This document shows, in pieces, positions 26,601-39,372 of a stretch of 64,000 bases of DNA; the first letter of the stretch is position 1; every line of letters begins with the position of its first letter. The stretch is from Rotaria sp. Silwood1. Its lineage: Eukaryota > Rotifera > Eurotatoria > Philodinida > Philodinidae. The DNA is taken from contig CAJNOP010000325.1 in the NCBI GenBank assembly GCA_905250075.1, positions 62,001-126,000 of the forward strand. Reading direction: 5' to 3'. Under the pieces are notes generated by a model that saw nothing but the letters and a program-made list of their open reading frames with translations, ran no database searches and was not told the origin of the DNA. Made by a program: the position numbers and the translations under genes.

Positions 26601-29600
26601 TGGACATACAGAACGAACTGACGGTCAACAAACAACTGTATCAGATATTGATGCTAAAACATGTACACCAACTGGACAATATAATCGTTGTTATAAAGGT
26701 GATATTACTGTTCAAGTAGGTAATAGTGGTGTTGGAAAAAAAGGTACATTCGATGTAAGCTGGGGACGTGGAACAGCTAAATTAGATATTAAAGTACCAG
26801 AACAAGTTGAACTTAGATTTGATCATACACATAGTGGTCGTATACGTGATGAAGATTTTAGTTCAAAAACAACTATTGAAGGAAAATCTTTACGATCAGA
26901 TAACAAAGGTTCATTTAGTTATTCTGGTTCAGTAGAAAAAGATGATGGACGATGGAATAATATTCAAGTACAAACATCAGCAACAGACATGAAAACCGGA
27001 CAAAAATCATTAGCATCAAATGTTCGTTTAAATCAAAAAATAACTGATAAATTATCAGGACAATTTCAACGTAAAATTGGTGTTACTCTTGAAAGACAAG
27101 GTAATTAAGTTAAACATACAAAAAAAAAGAAAGAAGTCTAATTCATATTTTTAGGTGTAACTCTTGTTGATTGGTCAAGTGATGCAGTTAGTTGTCCAGG
27201 TAATCCATCAAATGTTCTTTCTGGTATTTGTGAAACAGCAACATTTACTACAAAACTCAGTAATGTATTAGCACAACGTCTTCGACAACGTCTTCAATTA
27301 CCAGCTGATCCAAGATTATCTAGTCCAACTGGTCAAGTTAATTATGATGGTACAATGAAATTAGATTTGAAATTTGATCCTAAAACAGGTCCACATACAT
27401 TTACACTTGATTTAAATCGTTTGAAAGAAGATGCTGTTGATGTTAATGTTGTTTATCAAGCTCGATATGATAATCAACCAATGAATCTTGTTGTAAAAGC
27501 AAATCTTCCACGACAAAATCCAATGTCTGTTAAATATGATGAAACACGTCGTTCATCAACTAATTTTCAAGGTGTCTTAAAATATTCATTTAATGCAAAT
27601 GATAATTCAGCTGAAAAAACATATCAATGTGATGTTGATCGACCAGATCCAACAGATGTTTCAATTAATTGTAAAGGTGAACGAACAACATTAACAATTG
27701 ATATTGATCGTAAAGCTGGAAGATCAAAAGTTTATGTTGATTTAAATCGTTTTGAAGGTGAACGAGTTGGTTATGAAGCTGTACTTAATCCACAAACAAG
27801 AGAACTTGATGCTACTTTATATACATTAATGACATCATGGAATGTTAAACGACAACCAGGAAAATCAACTGTTGTTTCTGTTAAACAAAAAAATAAAGAA
27901 GTTTTACGTATTGAAGGTACAAAAGTTGGTAATCAAGAAATTCAAATTAAATTTTCACCAGCTAATGTTAATCTCAAGTAAGAAAATATAAAGTTTTTTT
28001 TTTCTTAATTATGATTTACGTGTAGTCTCAGTATTTTAATTATTATTTTTGAATATTCTAAAAAACAAAAAAAGAGTAATTAAAAATATATTTACTTCTT
28101 TGTTTTTTGTTATTTTTAGACTTGAATGGGACAACACAACAGTAGTTACTCTTAAACAAACATCACCTCAACAACGTGATCTTGTATCAATAACTGTTGA
28201 TCGTGCAAGAATTCGTCCTTATTTACCATCATTACGTAATCAAAATCGACCATCATATGATATTGATCAAACATTTATGAGATCACAAAAACCATTAGTT
28301 GAAATAGCTTTTGATTCAAATATATTAATTTCACTTTCACAAGCACTTGATAAAATAGCTTCACATAATGGTTTATATGGTTTAGATACAATTAAAAAAT
28401 CATTTAGATTACAAATAGGTGATGCACCATTAACAATCTATAATATACAACATTGGAAAACACATGAAGAAGATAGTCACTTACCAGAAAGTTATTCTAT
28501 TCGTGTTGTTAATAATGCAAATGCAAATTTCATACAAGCAACAACATATAAATGGAATGAAGTTCGTTTAGTAGCAAAAATAAGTCATTCATTTGATGGT
28601 GGAAAAACTTTAACAACTGATATGAAACTTGATAGAAATTATGCACATCAAGTTGGTTCAGTTTACTTTTTCCATAGTTTAGGTTATCGAAATATTCCAG
28701 GAGTTAAACAACTTCGAGTAAGAAAAATAAAAAGGCCATTGATTTATTTTATCTTTATTTTTTTTTTTTTTTCATAGAATTTTACACGAAACTTTATTCG
28801 TGCACATATATTAAAAGATTTAGATACATCAAATGTTGCTGCATTAATGAAAGCTTTTCGTGTACGCTTACGATCAATTATGGATGTAGATTATAATGCT
28901 CTTAAAGCTATTGTTGCAACATGGAATCAAGAACCAGAAAAGAGCTTCCTTCGACAATGGTCGTAAGTAACAAATTATTTGTTAATTTTATTATCAATTC
29001 AAATTTTCTCTTCTTTTAACCTATATTCTACATTCCGAAATTAAAGAACATATGAATCGAATCACATCATTTTTAATCTTCAAGGTCTAGGAGAATAAAT
29101 ATATGAAAATAAAGAGCTGATTTTTGAATAGATAAACAATGAAAAAAAATTGCGAGTCTCTATGTTGAAACCATCTTGAGATATTTAAAAAAAAACAAAG
29201 TGATCGGTCAAGAGTGTAACCAATTTGGAGCACTACTGTATATATGAGTGATTTGCAATCTCACTGTAACATTTGTGAAAAAAAGTATCAAATTAAAATT
29301 AATTTTCTAGAAATCATTAAAAATCAATATAAACTAAAAGTATGACGAATACGTTGATAGATCTGGACAAGATGAATTCGATCGTGTATATCACATCGTC
29401 ATCGTACCTTTATACAATAACTTCTATAGGAAAAAAGTTTATATTCACTACTAAGGAAATGAATTTCGAGTAGATTAACAAAAGTTTTCCCTGAGAAAAA
29501 ACTAAAACTTTCTGCTATTGGAGAAAACTTCTTTCACTCCGCTCTCAATAGGTCTAGATATTGCTTTCAAAGAGAAATCAATTGATATAAAATATCTGCG

Positions 29601-31534
29601 ATTTTATTCATGATTTAGTATAGATATTAACGAACAAATTGTGTGAGACATTTAATATGACTAGTTTTTATATTAAAAGATAGTACTTTCATTTTTCTCT
29701 CTAAACATTCAAAATATTTTTTATAAAATAGTTAAAAACTTAAGTTAAAAGAAAGAATAGAAGATAACAAAAAATCCTATATTCAATCGATAGATTTTGA
29801 CGAATTTTAGCGCCCAAGACTTGAGAACTACATAGGATAAAAATTAATTTGTCTTGTCTGGCATTTTTGAAAATTGAAATGGTACAAAGAGATTGCAAAT
29901 CGCCCAAATATCGTTCGACAAACAACTTTGAGAAACACTTTTATTATTAAACATTATCAATTATTTATTTTAGTACTCGTCTTGGTTTATCAGAATTCTT
30001 TGCTAAATATCCAACATATGCTGAAGCATCTGATCGTGTATTTGCTATACTTCGTGAACGTGCCAATGAACGTTCAGAATATTGGCGTGGTCGTTTTGAC
30101 TCTATTCTTAACGAAAATCGTCTTAAAGATTTAGCTGAACGTGTTCAAGCTCGTCGTTCAGCACTTGTCAAACGTTTATTAGATCGAGCAGAAAAAGTAC
30201 TCGATCGTTTATTACCTAAAGTTGATCAAGCAGAAATCGATCAACGTATTGTTAATTATGTTGGAAAATTATTAACAGCATATGAACAAATGTCTAAACG
30301 TAGTACTGAACAATGGAAAGCAATATTTCGAGCTATTGATGATGCAAGTAAAGGTGAAGATAATAAATGGTTTCGAACATTAGTTGCTGATATTGATTCA
30401 GCTGCATTATCTGCTGCAGTTGATGCTGAATCTGCTAAAGTATTGAAAAAATTAAGTGATTCATCAAAATTATTTATTGGTAATATTCAACAAATTTCAC
30501 GACGTATTACAAAACGACGTGAAGCTATTCGTGAACGTGTTAAAAATGCTATTCGACATATTCCAAAGGTTAATTAATCTATTTATATTGATTTCTTTGA
30601 ATTAAATGTATTTTTTATTTGTGTTTTTATCTTCAGGCATATATTAATAATACAAATTTTGAATTATTAGTACCTATTGGTCGTCAACCAGGTAGTTATT
30701 CTGGTACAAGTGAATTATTGCTTGGTATTGGTAGTCTTCTTCGAAATCGTGATCAAGCACTTGATACAATACGTTCAGTATTACGAAATCGTTTTGAAGC
30801 ACGTTCAGAAACATATCAAAATTATTTTAAAGCATTACGTTCACTTGCTAAACGTTTATTCCAACGTAGTCCATCATTAACACCAGAATTTCAAGCTGTT
30901 ATTGCTCAAACTGGTGATGCTATTGATGTACATGGTCATTATATGTATTTAAATCCAGCATGTGAATATGTTTTAGCACATGATTTTGCTGATTTACAAT
31001 TTTCATTTCAATTTACTAATGGTAAAGTTCAAACAGTTGTACCAAATCAAGGTGAAGTAAAAGAATATGACTGTTCAAATACTGGCCGTGTTCAAGTTTG
31101 TAATCATGGATCTTATTATACTCTTAATGTACCTATGCATTATGGTTAGTTCGAAAAAGAAAACTTTTTTTAAAGTTTTATTTATTTATTTATATTTGTA
31201 TTAAAATAGGTGGTCGTGTTGATGGTGCACTTGGTGATGTACGTGATCGTAGTGATAAAGATGATAATAATTTAAGTCGTTGGTTATTACGACATTGCCC
31301 AGCTGCAACAACTGATCAACCAAAAAAGAGTGGACAAACAATACCAGAATGTGTTAGTGATGATGATGTGAGTTTTTATTAGAATAATGTAGTTTAATGA
31401 ATTATTTTCTTCTATTTTAAATATAGGATGAACAAGAATTTTGCGAAAATTTTCTTCTTCATGGTTTAAAAGATGGAAAAGATAGACGAGTATTACTTGC
31501 TCAAATTTCACAAGCACAAAAATCATTCATTTAA
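17645..31534 (+). CDS. Large lipid transfer protein (apolipophorin/apoB-like), 26 exons
   Basis: Secreted lipid carrier of the vitellogenin/apolipophorin/apoB superfamily. Exons: 17645-17690, 17764-17823, 17883-18034, 18099-18326, 18388-18549, 18603-18888, 18954-19176, 20556-20817, 21030-21449, 21577-22011, 22088-22434, 22495-22674, 22722-22902, 23514-23634, 23705-23785, 23849-24094, 24164-24715, 24798-26047, 26293-27100, 27155-27977, 28120-28717, 28778-28962, 29974-30568, 30637-31144, 31210-31367, 31427-31534. All are in phase, 3004 aa. A hydrophobic signal peptide (LYYGLVLLL) opens it. Residues about 35-620 form the lipid-transfer N-terminal domain (starting VAPGQGSLVYTYKTEV, with helical repeats in exons 8-10). 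Beta-rich repeats follow, then a basic helical stretch (2560-2780), and a C-terminal VWD-like segment (CEYVLAHDFADLQFSF ... GGRVDGALGD). Length exceeds vitellogenin (about 1800 aa) and suits apolipophorin. A His/Asp/Ser-rich insert (SDHDHDHMHDDESSSEE, about residue 260) may bind metal or be phosphorylated. Confidence 0.85.
19491..19561. repeat. Telomere-like G-to-C hairpin unit in lipid-transfer gene intron 7
   Basis: G-rich atgggtgtga, then gtagatgtcgctg, then C-rich ctacacccacgccc followed by ttaccct. It shares tagatgtcg-like and cacccacgccc segments with the unit at 35313-35370, so it is a diverged member of a dispersed family rather than simple sequence. Confidence 0.5.
19844..19859 (+). 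repeat. Run of 16 G in an AT-rich intron
   Basis: An uninterrupted G16 tract, flanked by ggc and cgccgcg, sits in the 1379-bp intron 19177-20555. It is followed by loosely repeated atatagg words (19930-20000). It may be part of an unrecognised insertion; no target duplication was found. Such runs are also prone to sequencing error. Confidence 0.8.
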
Positions 31535-31732
31535 AGAAGACTGTATATACAAATAGGATTGGCAAAATCAATAGTTTCCTTTTTTTTGTCTGCTTAGCGT
31601 CTTCTTCCTTTTTTTTTTTTCTTTTACTTGTCTGGCTATTCTTCTTATATCTGTAGTTTAATATTGGTTCTTATCATCATTTTACACACTACTTATCTTA
31701 ATCTTAACAAACTTGTATTACCATAAAATTCA

Positions 31733-31738
31733 AATAAA
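31733..31738 (+). promoter_or_regulatory. Putative poly(A) signal of the lipid-transfer gene
   Basis: AATAAA about 200 bp after the stop codon at 31532-31534, following a T-rich 3' UTR. Confidence 0.5.
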
Positions 31739-32999
31739 TTCTTTTGAAAAAAGTTGGCAAATTAAAATAATTATTTTTTTTTACATACAGAAATAGTTAA
31801 AAAGAGAATTCAATGAAAAATTTTACGTCAACGAAAAAAACCATTATAAAGCGAGATAACAAGAAATGTTTAATAGAAGCTAGCTGATACGATCACTTCT
31901 TTTAATTCTGATTGTCATCAGTAGATTTGAATAGCATGTCAGTAATTTTACATTATTTCTTAATTTTTGTTCAAATTGGAAGGCTTTATAGTTGTGTTGA
32001 GACAATCATATTGTTACAAAAAAAAAACAAGGACAGAATACTAAGCTGCTTATTTTGTTACCGAAAAGAATCATCCGTAGAGGACGTCGAGGAAAAAAGA
32101 GGGTTGTCAGCAAAAATTGGATATGGAGTGGGAGATGTTAGACGAATCCAGATGTTTGGACGTAGATTACGAATTTTACTGTGTTGCTTTCCAAACATTT
32201 TCCACGAAATCTTCAAATTTAATTGGTTTTTGAATAGCATTGTAAAAAGGACAACTTCTGTGAATTTTATAATGCATTATTTATGAATGAGCCATGCTTA
32301 ACAGTTGTTTAATACCAAACAAAACTAACTTACATCTGTTGTTAGATGCTACTGATATAATATTTTTCTTTTTACGTCTGCGATGATATTTAACCTAGAT
32401 ACTCTCGCTCTTTGATATTAATGGAATAGACGTTAGTTTTGTCTAGGAAAACTAAACGAAGACGAGTTTTTTTCTCCATGTATATATATTAATAAATAAT
32501 TATTTTTACCAAAAAAAAGCACTTTCGAAAAATTTTGAAAAATCTTCTTTTTTAACGTAAAAACATATTGCAATTTGATCGATTATGGATGACTCGCTGT
32601 AGACAAAATACTGAATTCAGAATAGCCGTCTAATGGAATAATTTGAAAAAGAAGGTTCAGGAGAGTTAACCCGTCGCTGCAGCAGTCCTTCTTTTCATAC
32701 GTAAAGGCTCTCAGAAACTTCGGAAAACATATGAGCAGTGCTTACACAGAGAGCTCTCAGAGCTTCAGAAAATGTTTAATTCACCACAAATCCAATAAAA
32801 AATTCGCCCCGATTATGTTAAGGTATGGATATAAGACTGCAATTTACGCGGCACATATGTGCAGGACTTGAGATATCTAAAATGACTCTTCGCTGAAATT
32901 CGATCACTGCTCAAAATTGCAAGCATATACTCAGTGACCAAGCATAATCGAAGCTGAGCTACATTATAGCCAGTCTTACAGATACTGACGTTCATAAAC

Positions 33000-33054
33000 T
33001 AGGGATGTAACAGTGACGACCATTCACCGATTAACTGTCACCTTTGCATCCCTA
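33000..33054. repeat. Short palindrome with hAT-like ends
   Basis: tagggatgtaacagtgac at the left pairs with ctgtcacctttgcatcccta at the right, allowing a small bulge, in 55 bp. The TAGGGATG end resembles ends of some hAT elements. No 8-bp duplication flanks it, so it may be an internally deleted or old copy. Confidence 0.45.
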
Positions 33055-34309
33055 ATGGACATCATTAATACGCTGTATATGATGACAACATCAGAGTGAT
33101 TATATATTTTATGGTCACTAATATAGAATAAAATTCATTAACCGATATAGACCATTCCTTTATTCGACTATTTCAGGATCTGCTCAACACTCATACACAC
33201 AAACAAAATAAAAGAAACATTGTCGATACTTATATGAATTGAAACAAATCATATATTTACAATAGCAGGAAATCAAACTTTTTTCTGTTCGATTTCAAAC
33301 AATTTTTTTTATAAGAAAAAAAGTCAATATCGAAAACAGTTAACACTTTTGTGCGACATCAATAGTAGACATTAATTAAAGTCTCTTGAAGTATCGATCG
33401 GTGAAAAATAATCATTTGTCTTCGTAGAAAAGAAATCAAAACAATATTTCAGCTGCAAGATTATTAATCGTCAAGAAAATATAAGCCACTTAAATTCTTT
33501 TCTATTGAGCATTTCTAATTATTTATAATAGTAATAAAAATTAACTAGGAGACTCTATCATCTGCCAAAATTTGTCTTCGCTTTGTACAACTAAGATTAT
33601 ATATGTATTCAACATTTTCAGCGGCGCACTCAGAGCATGGTGCGTCTATTGTTAAGCTTTTCAAAAATGCTTTTCGAGGAGGTATCGCAAATCTGATCTA
33701 TTATTACCATTGTTTCAATTCATTCTGTTGCTTATTCAATCTCATTTAATTTATATATGTTGAGCGACTTAATATCTTGTGCTGCACTCAAACACAGATA
33801 ACAAAGCAAACTATGTCATATTCAAATGTCGCTATAATGATTAAAGAACATTTTAGATCTTTTGAATATTTGTCATCGAAACTGTTTTCTTTTTATTTCT
33901 ACTAGCCATGCTCTACAGCAGTAATTGTTCGTAAACACAAATATATTCTTATCATTCTACCCTATTTTTATCTGAATTAAAAGTTCTCTTAATTTAACTC
34001 GGAAGATTGAGTCATTCTTTCTGTCTCTACAAGTAATCTATCATGTATTCATTAATATCACGAATTCATAACCAAATAAAGAAAAAAATATTCGATGGAT
34101 GCCAAAAAACATAGAAACTAAGCTTACGAAAGACATTCTCAACTGTCAGAAAGCTTTTCAGGCGAGATTAAGTGCATCTTGTAGGCCTTAAGGAACTATG
34201 TTTAGCGTAAAAAGAGTGCGTGTTTATGACTTATTTCTTATAAGATTCGATTTTTTTATTATTACAACTATGAGAGATATCTTATCAAGAAAAAAAACCG
34301 TTGCCTTAC

Positions 34310-34374
34310 GGGTGTAAGTATGAGATGGTGTGGCTGTGGGCAGATGAAGGCGGAATTAAGCTACACCCACACGC
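34310..34374. repeat. Telomere-like G-to-C hairpin unit (degenerate)
   Basis: gggtgtaagtatgagatggt, then gtggctgtgggcagatgaag on the left, and agctacacccacacgctg on the right. The G-rich-then-C-rich order and the ctacacccac motif match the other units of this family in the window. Confidence 0.45.
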
Positions 34375-35010
34375 TGAATTATTGCAAGCTGAACAGACAA
34401 TTTGTATGGAACCATATAAACTTTTTCCTGAACTTGGTCGATTTACTTTAAGTGATTAAGGTTGAATTGTTGCTGTTGGAAAAGTTCTTGAAGTGATCGA
34501 ATAAATTTTTTATTCTATACTCTTAGCGTATGTTTATATTAATAATGAGACAAGTAACTAAAATTCAAATTAAATCAGTCTCTGTTGTGCATCTATTGCC
34601 GGGAAGAACTGAAATAAACGTCTTATCTAGGATCGAAGTTTATTATCTCTATAAAAGAAGATTGACAATGACAAGAAGAAATGAGAAGAAAGGAAGTGAA
34701 AGAGAAAGGATAAAGAAAAATATTGATTTTTATTGGTGTGTAAACTAGCAGCATCTTTCACATTACAATGGAGAGAGAGACTGAACGAACACATATTTAA
34801 AACGGCTTTGGATGATATAGTACGTCGTCAGTAAGCAGTGTTCCGAATGGCAAGTAAACATTCTTTGTCTGTACACTTTGTATACTTGACAAAGCAAAGA
34901 AAATTCTTTGTTTTTACACTCTGAGTTATCGTTTCATTCGGAATGTTGGTCAGTCAGAGAAGAAACAGTATATTAAAAACAGAGGATACATGAATATTTG
35001 AAGCACATTC

Positions 35011-35029
35011 TCACCCACACCCACACCCA
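35011..35029 (-). repeat. Short telomere-like tract
   Basis: tcacccacacccacaccca, i.e. TGTGGG units on the minus strand, followed by a run of A. Only the C-rich side is present here, with no G-rich partner nearby. Confidence 0.6.
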
Positions 35030-35312
35030 AAAAAAAAACAAATTTGAGAATATTTCACTGAGCAATAATCTAATCTAAATGTCAAGTATTTGACAAAATG
35101 AAGTGAGCATTGTTAAAAGCGGTGTTGGTAATTGAGCTCATACTCTAATGTCAGTTTCGACTACGTCATCCAAACTTTATTCATATTTTTTCGTAAAAAA
35201 GATCCAAAACAAAACATTTTCATGAATAATATCATATAAGGTAGAAATTTATTTCTTCAAAGTTATAATTATACTAGTTGTGATAGGCTTGATTAAATTT
35301 TTCAGGATTCAA

Positions 35313-35370
35313 GAGGGTGGGTGTGGGTGGATGTCGATAAAGAGGACACTCACACCCACACCCACGCCCT
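35313..35370. repeat. Telomere-like G-to-C hairpin unit (best-preserved)
   Basis: gagggtgggtgtgggtg (left) and cacacccacacccacgccct (right) form an inverted repeat around a spacer gatgtcgataaagaggacac. The arms are built of TGTGGG-type units. The spacer is related to those at 19491 and 52194, where gataaagag is seen on the minus strand. Confidence 0.65.
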
Positions 35371-38300
35371 CATGCATTAGAGAATTTATTTCTCTACAAA
35401 ATAGTCGATTTCATCTCCAAAAATACTATCTTTGTCAGTAAAAAACTAAAAAGCTCAACATCTAAAGAATTATGAAAGTACTGCTTTCTGTTTTTTTTTG
35501 AAATCTAACGATTGCCGCAAGCATTTGTTAATCGAAAGAGTGTTAAAAGTAAAGTATTTTACATCGAAAGATGGAGCACAAATCACTATATCTGCTCATG
35601 ATTTTGTAAATTATTTTTAGCTTTGCTACTCAGTAGATGATAATTCTAAATTAAGAACTGCTGCTTCTTTTGTGTTCATCATAGAAAATAATGCTTTTGG
35701 AAGTCATATTTATTCATGTAAGAAAAGCTATTAACCGATCTGAGTTCTTTCACAAAAACGTTTTGGTTCATCGACTAAACCCAATGAGAAATTCAGCGAT
35801 CTGGATATACCTTGGCGAACTCTTTCATATGCTGCACGCAGAATTGTTTTTTTCTTTTTTATGAAAGTTAGAATTTTGAACATCCAAAATAGCGAACAAC
35901 TATCAAAGAAAGTTTTTCTCTGGCGAATCTCTCAAAGAGTTGAATCGTTGATGAAATACAGCTCATTTGATGTAGCTCAATAATCTTTATCGAACAGTAC
36001 ATATTTCATTTGATTGAAGAAAGAATTTCACTGATGAGAATTTTCCACATGCCAAAGATTGCTAATACCTATTTGGTATATCTGACGATAGTTTTAGTTG
36101 AAGACAATCTTAAAACGTAATTCGATCAAGGAATTTCGTTCAAGTACATTGAATTATATATCCGCTTTCTTCGAAAGCTTCGTAGCTGTATAACATAGAA
36201 TTAAATCTTTTTATGGAGCAGGAATTTCTCGACCATATCTTTTCATTATCAATTAACAATGATATCTTCGCCATTGTGAAAACATGGCTGATTCCATAGA
36301 ATTTAGGCAGCAAATTTGAATCACGTAGCATGGATTCATAAACCGGTTTAAACGCCAAACTGTAGCGTATGTGAATTATTCAATGTATACACTGTTCGCC
36401 AGTTATGGCCTAACGTGATCATATGGATTCATAGATAAGGTAGCCAAGGAAAACCTAGCCGATCATGCATATTAAACTTGATAATGGTAAATTTGTGCCC
36501 TCTTTTTACTCTGCTTTAAACTACCTTGTTACTTATCAATTGTACATAACTTTTCATTTCTTTGTACAATAAACTTGTGAAATAAATTCGTCCAAAATCT
36601 GCAGGATGTGTTTGTGACAACTGAACACTTCTTTACTCAGATATATGCATGCTAGGAAAGTTGTTCTCTCTCTCTCTGTGATAATTCGACTTGGATACGT
36701 CGATCCTGTACAAGCTTTTGAGAAAAACAGAAGAAAACAATAGGAATATATTATTCTCTTTTCCTGCGAGTCCTGAAAAAAGTCAATACGAAGTAGCAAC
36801 GTTGAATGAATATACATAAATAGAAGAGGAAAGAGAGCCCCGCTTTACTTAAACTGATACTTAGCACCTATACGTTTAGTTCTAATTAAATTTTGTACTT
36901 GTTTGTTGTTGAAGGACTTTTCGTCTATTTTGTTGGTTGATTACCCGACGTAGTGTTGATGATGCCTGAACTGTGAAGGTATGTGGGTTTCAATGGATGA
37001 GCGAGGCTGCTATTTGATCAGTTCCCTGGCCACCTATATTCTAGTCGACGTCTGTTCTAGTGCGCACATATCACAAAGAGTGTTTACGTGTAATCTTTTG
37101 TGTACCAAAGTTCTCTCAAGCAATTTTATAACGTTCGTAATTGCTTGCCTGGGTCTCTTAGTGTAAATATGAGTAATAATGAATGATAGAATGCATGCGT
37201 CAGTGGAAATACTACACTTACACCCAAACTTTCCCCATAGGTCTTCGTCATTAAAATGTTATATTTCCTCGAATAGAACATATATCGCTCGACAGAGCTC
37301 ATCGAATTCCATCAATTGAGCCAAGTTTACCTGGTAACCCAGTTCGTGAAGGCAATCGTCACAGAAAAGCTTTCTTTGATAGTCTTTTCATTTAATAGAA
37401 AATCAATACTTTAGCTTTCATTTGTCTCGGTTAACTTTCAGAACAAAAACAACTTCATTGCAGCAATTCATGAAACTTACCAAGCTGCATCTGGTTCGCT
37501 GCATTTTTCAATTAGTTCAGCCAATGACGTGAATCGTGTTCGAAAAAACTCGAATCGGTTGCTTATGCCTTTTTTCTTGATGATTGTATGCGTTGACGTC
37601 ATCAGAAGAGAACAAGCAGTTAAATGAATATACAAATAAATGATTAGAAATGTTAGTGACACAATCAAAGAAAGGTTCTATTACATCATTATATACTATT
37701 TATTAAATGAACAATAATTTGAGGAATTGTTTATGAACAGGACAAAAATTTGTTTGTAGATCACTCTTAGGTAAAAGGACATTTCTTTTTTGTTTGTTTT
37801 TTTTGGGGGGGATACTAGAATAGAAAAGTTGGTGATGCTAAACTATTATCGAATAGAAGGTTGATGATCTGAGTAAAAGTTATATAAAAATAATTTTATA
37901 AGAAATTGTTTGTTTCTTTACACAGGTTATGCTCATTATTATTGTAACCAAATAATTATTATCTTTCTATTCGGCTATGATTGTTATGATGACATCAATC
38001 AATAGAGATATAGAGCAAAATTTTTTTTCTTTTTTCTCAAGGTAATATTCTGATACAAAAATTACTTGATTGACACGTATTCTCAAGATGTTGTTTTTTT
38101 TTCTTTCATATACAATATTCATCACACTCAACAAAACATTATGATTATCAAGAAATACTCGGAGCTATGGTATGTATATATAATCAGTTTACATATCATT
38201 TGAAAAGTCTTTATGCTATAAGAGACACAATAATATATCGATGCAATGTCGTGTATGATGCTTAGTATCGAAATCCTATAAATTATTATCCATGACTTAA

Positions 38301-38675
38301 AACGTATATCATAGAGAACATCTTAGATAAAATTTGAATTAAGTGTTTGTTGGCTTTTTTTTAAACCAAAATAAAAAGTTTCAAAGAAGATTACATAGAA
38401 TCTCATATAATGTCTTAAGTAACATTTGGGTTATCGAGTATACAATAACAGTCTTGTTAATAAATAAAACAGATTTTTAATGATGTCTATCTTAATGGTT
38501 CATTTGCTATATGATAAATACTCTTTATATGTCTCTATAATAAGTAGTTGATTTTAACGACATATATGGAACAAAAATACAACTAACACAAGTCAATCTA
38601 ATTTTTGTTAATGCGACTAACATTCATTCGACGTTCTTCTGACATAAGCTAGTTCTTTTTGTTGAATGCACATTT

Positions 38676-38856
38676 CAGAGGTGCAGAATCTTCCAAAAAT
38701 CCAAAAATTTCCCCCCACGCAAAAAAGTTTTTTGAAAAATTTCCCCACTGTATTTTTTTTGGCCAGCGGATTTTTCCAAAATTTCCCTATTATTTGAGTT
38801 TCTCAAAAAATTTCCCCCCTCGCGCGGGGGCGCATGAGGAAGATTCTGCACCTCTG
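38676..38856. mobile_element. Intact hAT-type MITE with perfect ends and target duplication
   Basis: A 181-bp element begins cagaggtgcagaatcttcc (38676-38694) and ends with its exact reverse complement (38838-38856), a 19-bp perfect terminal inverted repeat. It is flanked by a perfect 8-bp duplication, gcacattt (38668-38675 and 38857-38864). The 8-bp duplication and CAGAGGTG ends are diagnostic of hAT-type transposition. There is no coding capacity; the inside is rich in aatttcccc words in both orientations and a C/G run. The perfection of both features implies recent insertion and a source of transposase elsewhere in the genome. Confidence 0.9.
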
Positions 38857-38862
38857 GCACAT

Positions 38863-39372
38863 TTACAAGTATTTATTTTTATTGCCAATGTTTAAAAACG
38901 ATAGTTGATTTATTTTTGTCAAATTTTGATTTAATAACTTTTCAAATAATAGTGGAGAATTTATATAATTGATAAATGTTTCAGAATGTTTACGAATATA
39001 ATCAGAAATCTGATGTAGATTTAATGGTAATAATGATGATTGTGAATCATAATAAATTTGTAAAACAAAATGAGCTTTCTTCTAAGAGTTATTTCAATAT
39101 TTGTATTCACTGTTTATAATGTAATATCCATTCAACATTTTTCTTCAAAGTTAGTTTCTAATGGTTAATCGTTACCTAAAATAATTGTCGTCAGATTAAA
39201 ATAAATTTTATTTGCATTAGTGTTCATAGATAATATTTCATGTTTTGTTTCAGCATTATCACAAGTAATACTTTCTTGAGTGACTTTCATCAATGAAAAT
39301 ATTCCTGGTGACGGTTGTCGAGAAAGAATTTCTGTCTTCACTTCTTCAGTATGTATTAGAATTACTTCTATC
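38863..39372 (-). pseudogene. Decayed coding remnant, product unknown
   Basis: Read on the minus strand, about 39372-39159 is open with normal codon use for this genome (for example EILSRQPSPGIFSLMKVTQE). After a stop and about 70 bp, 39090-38863 is open again (LLPLNLHQISDYIRKHSETF) and ends in a TAA. A possible donor (ttaggtaacg) and acceptor (ctcttag) lie between the parts, but they do not join in phase. I do not recognise the family. The hAT-type MITE at 38676-38856 lies directly beyond the stop; its right target-site copy overlaps the stop codon, so the insertion hit the 3' end of this sequence. Confidence 0.45.

Noticed and set aside
36140..36358. Minus-strand 72-codon frame
   Set aside because: Possible coding debris, but it has no recognisable motif or neighbours in frame.
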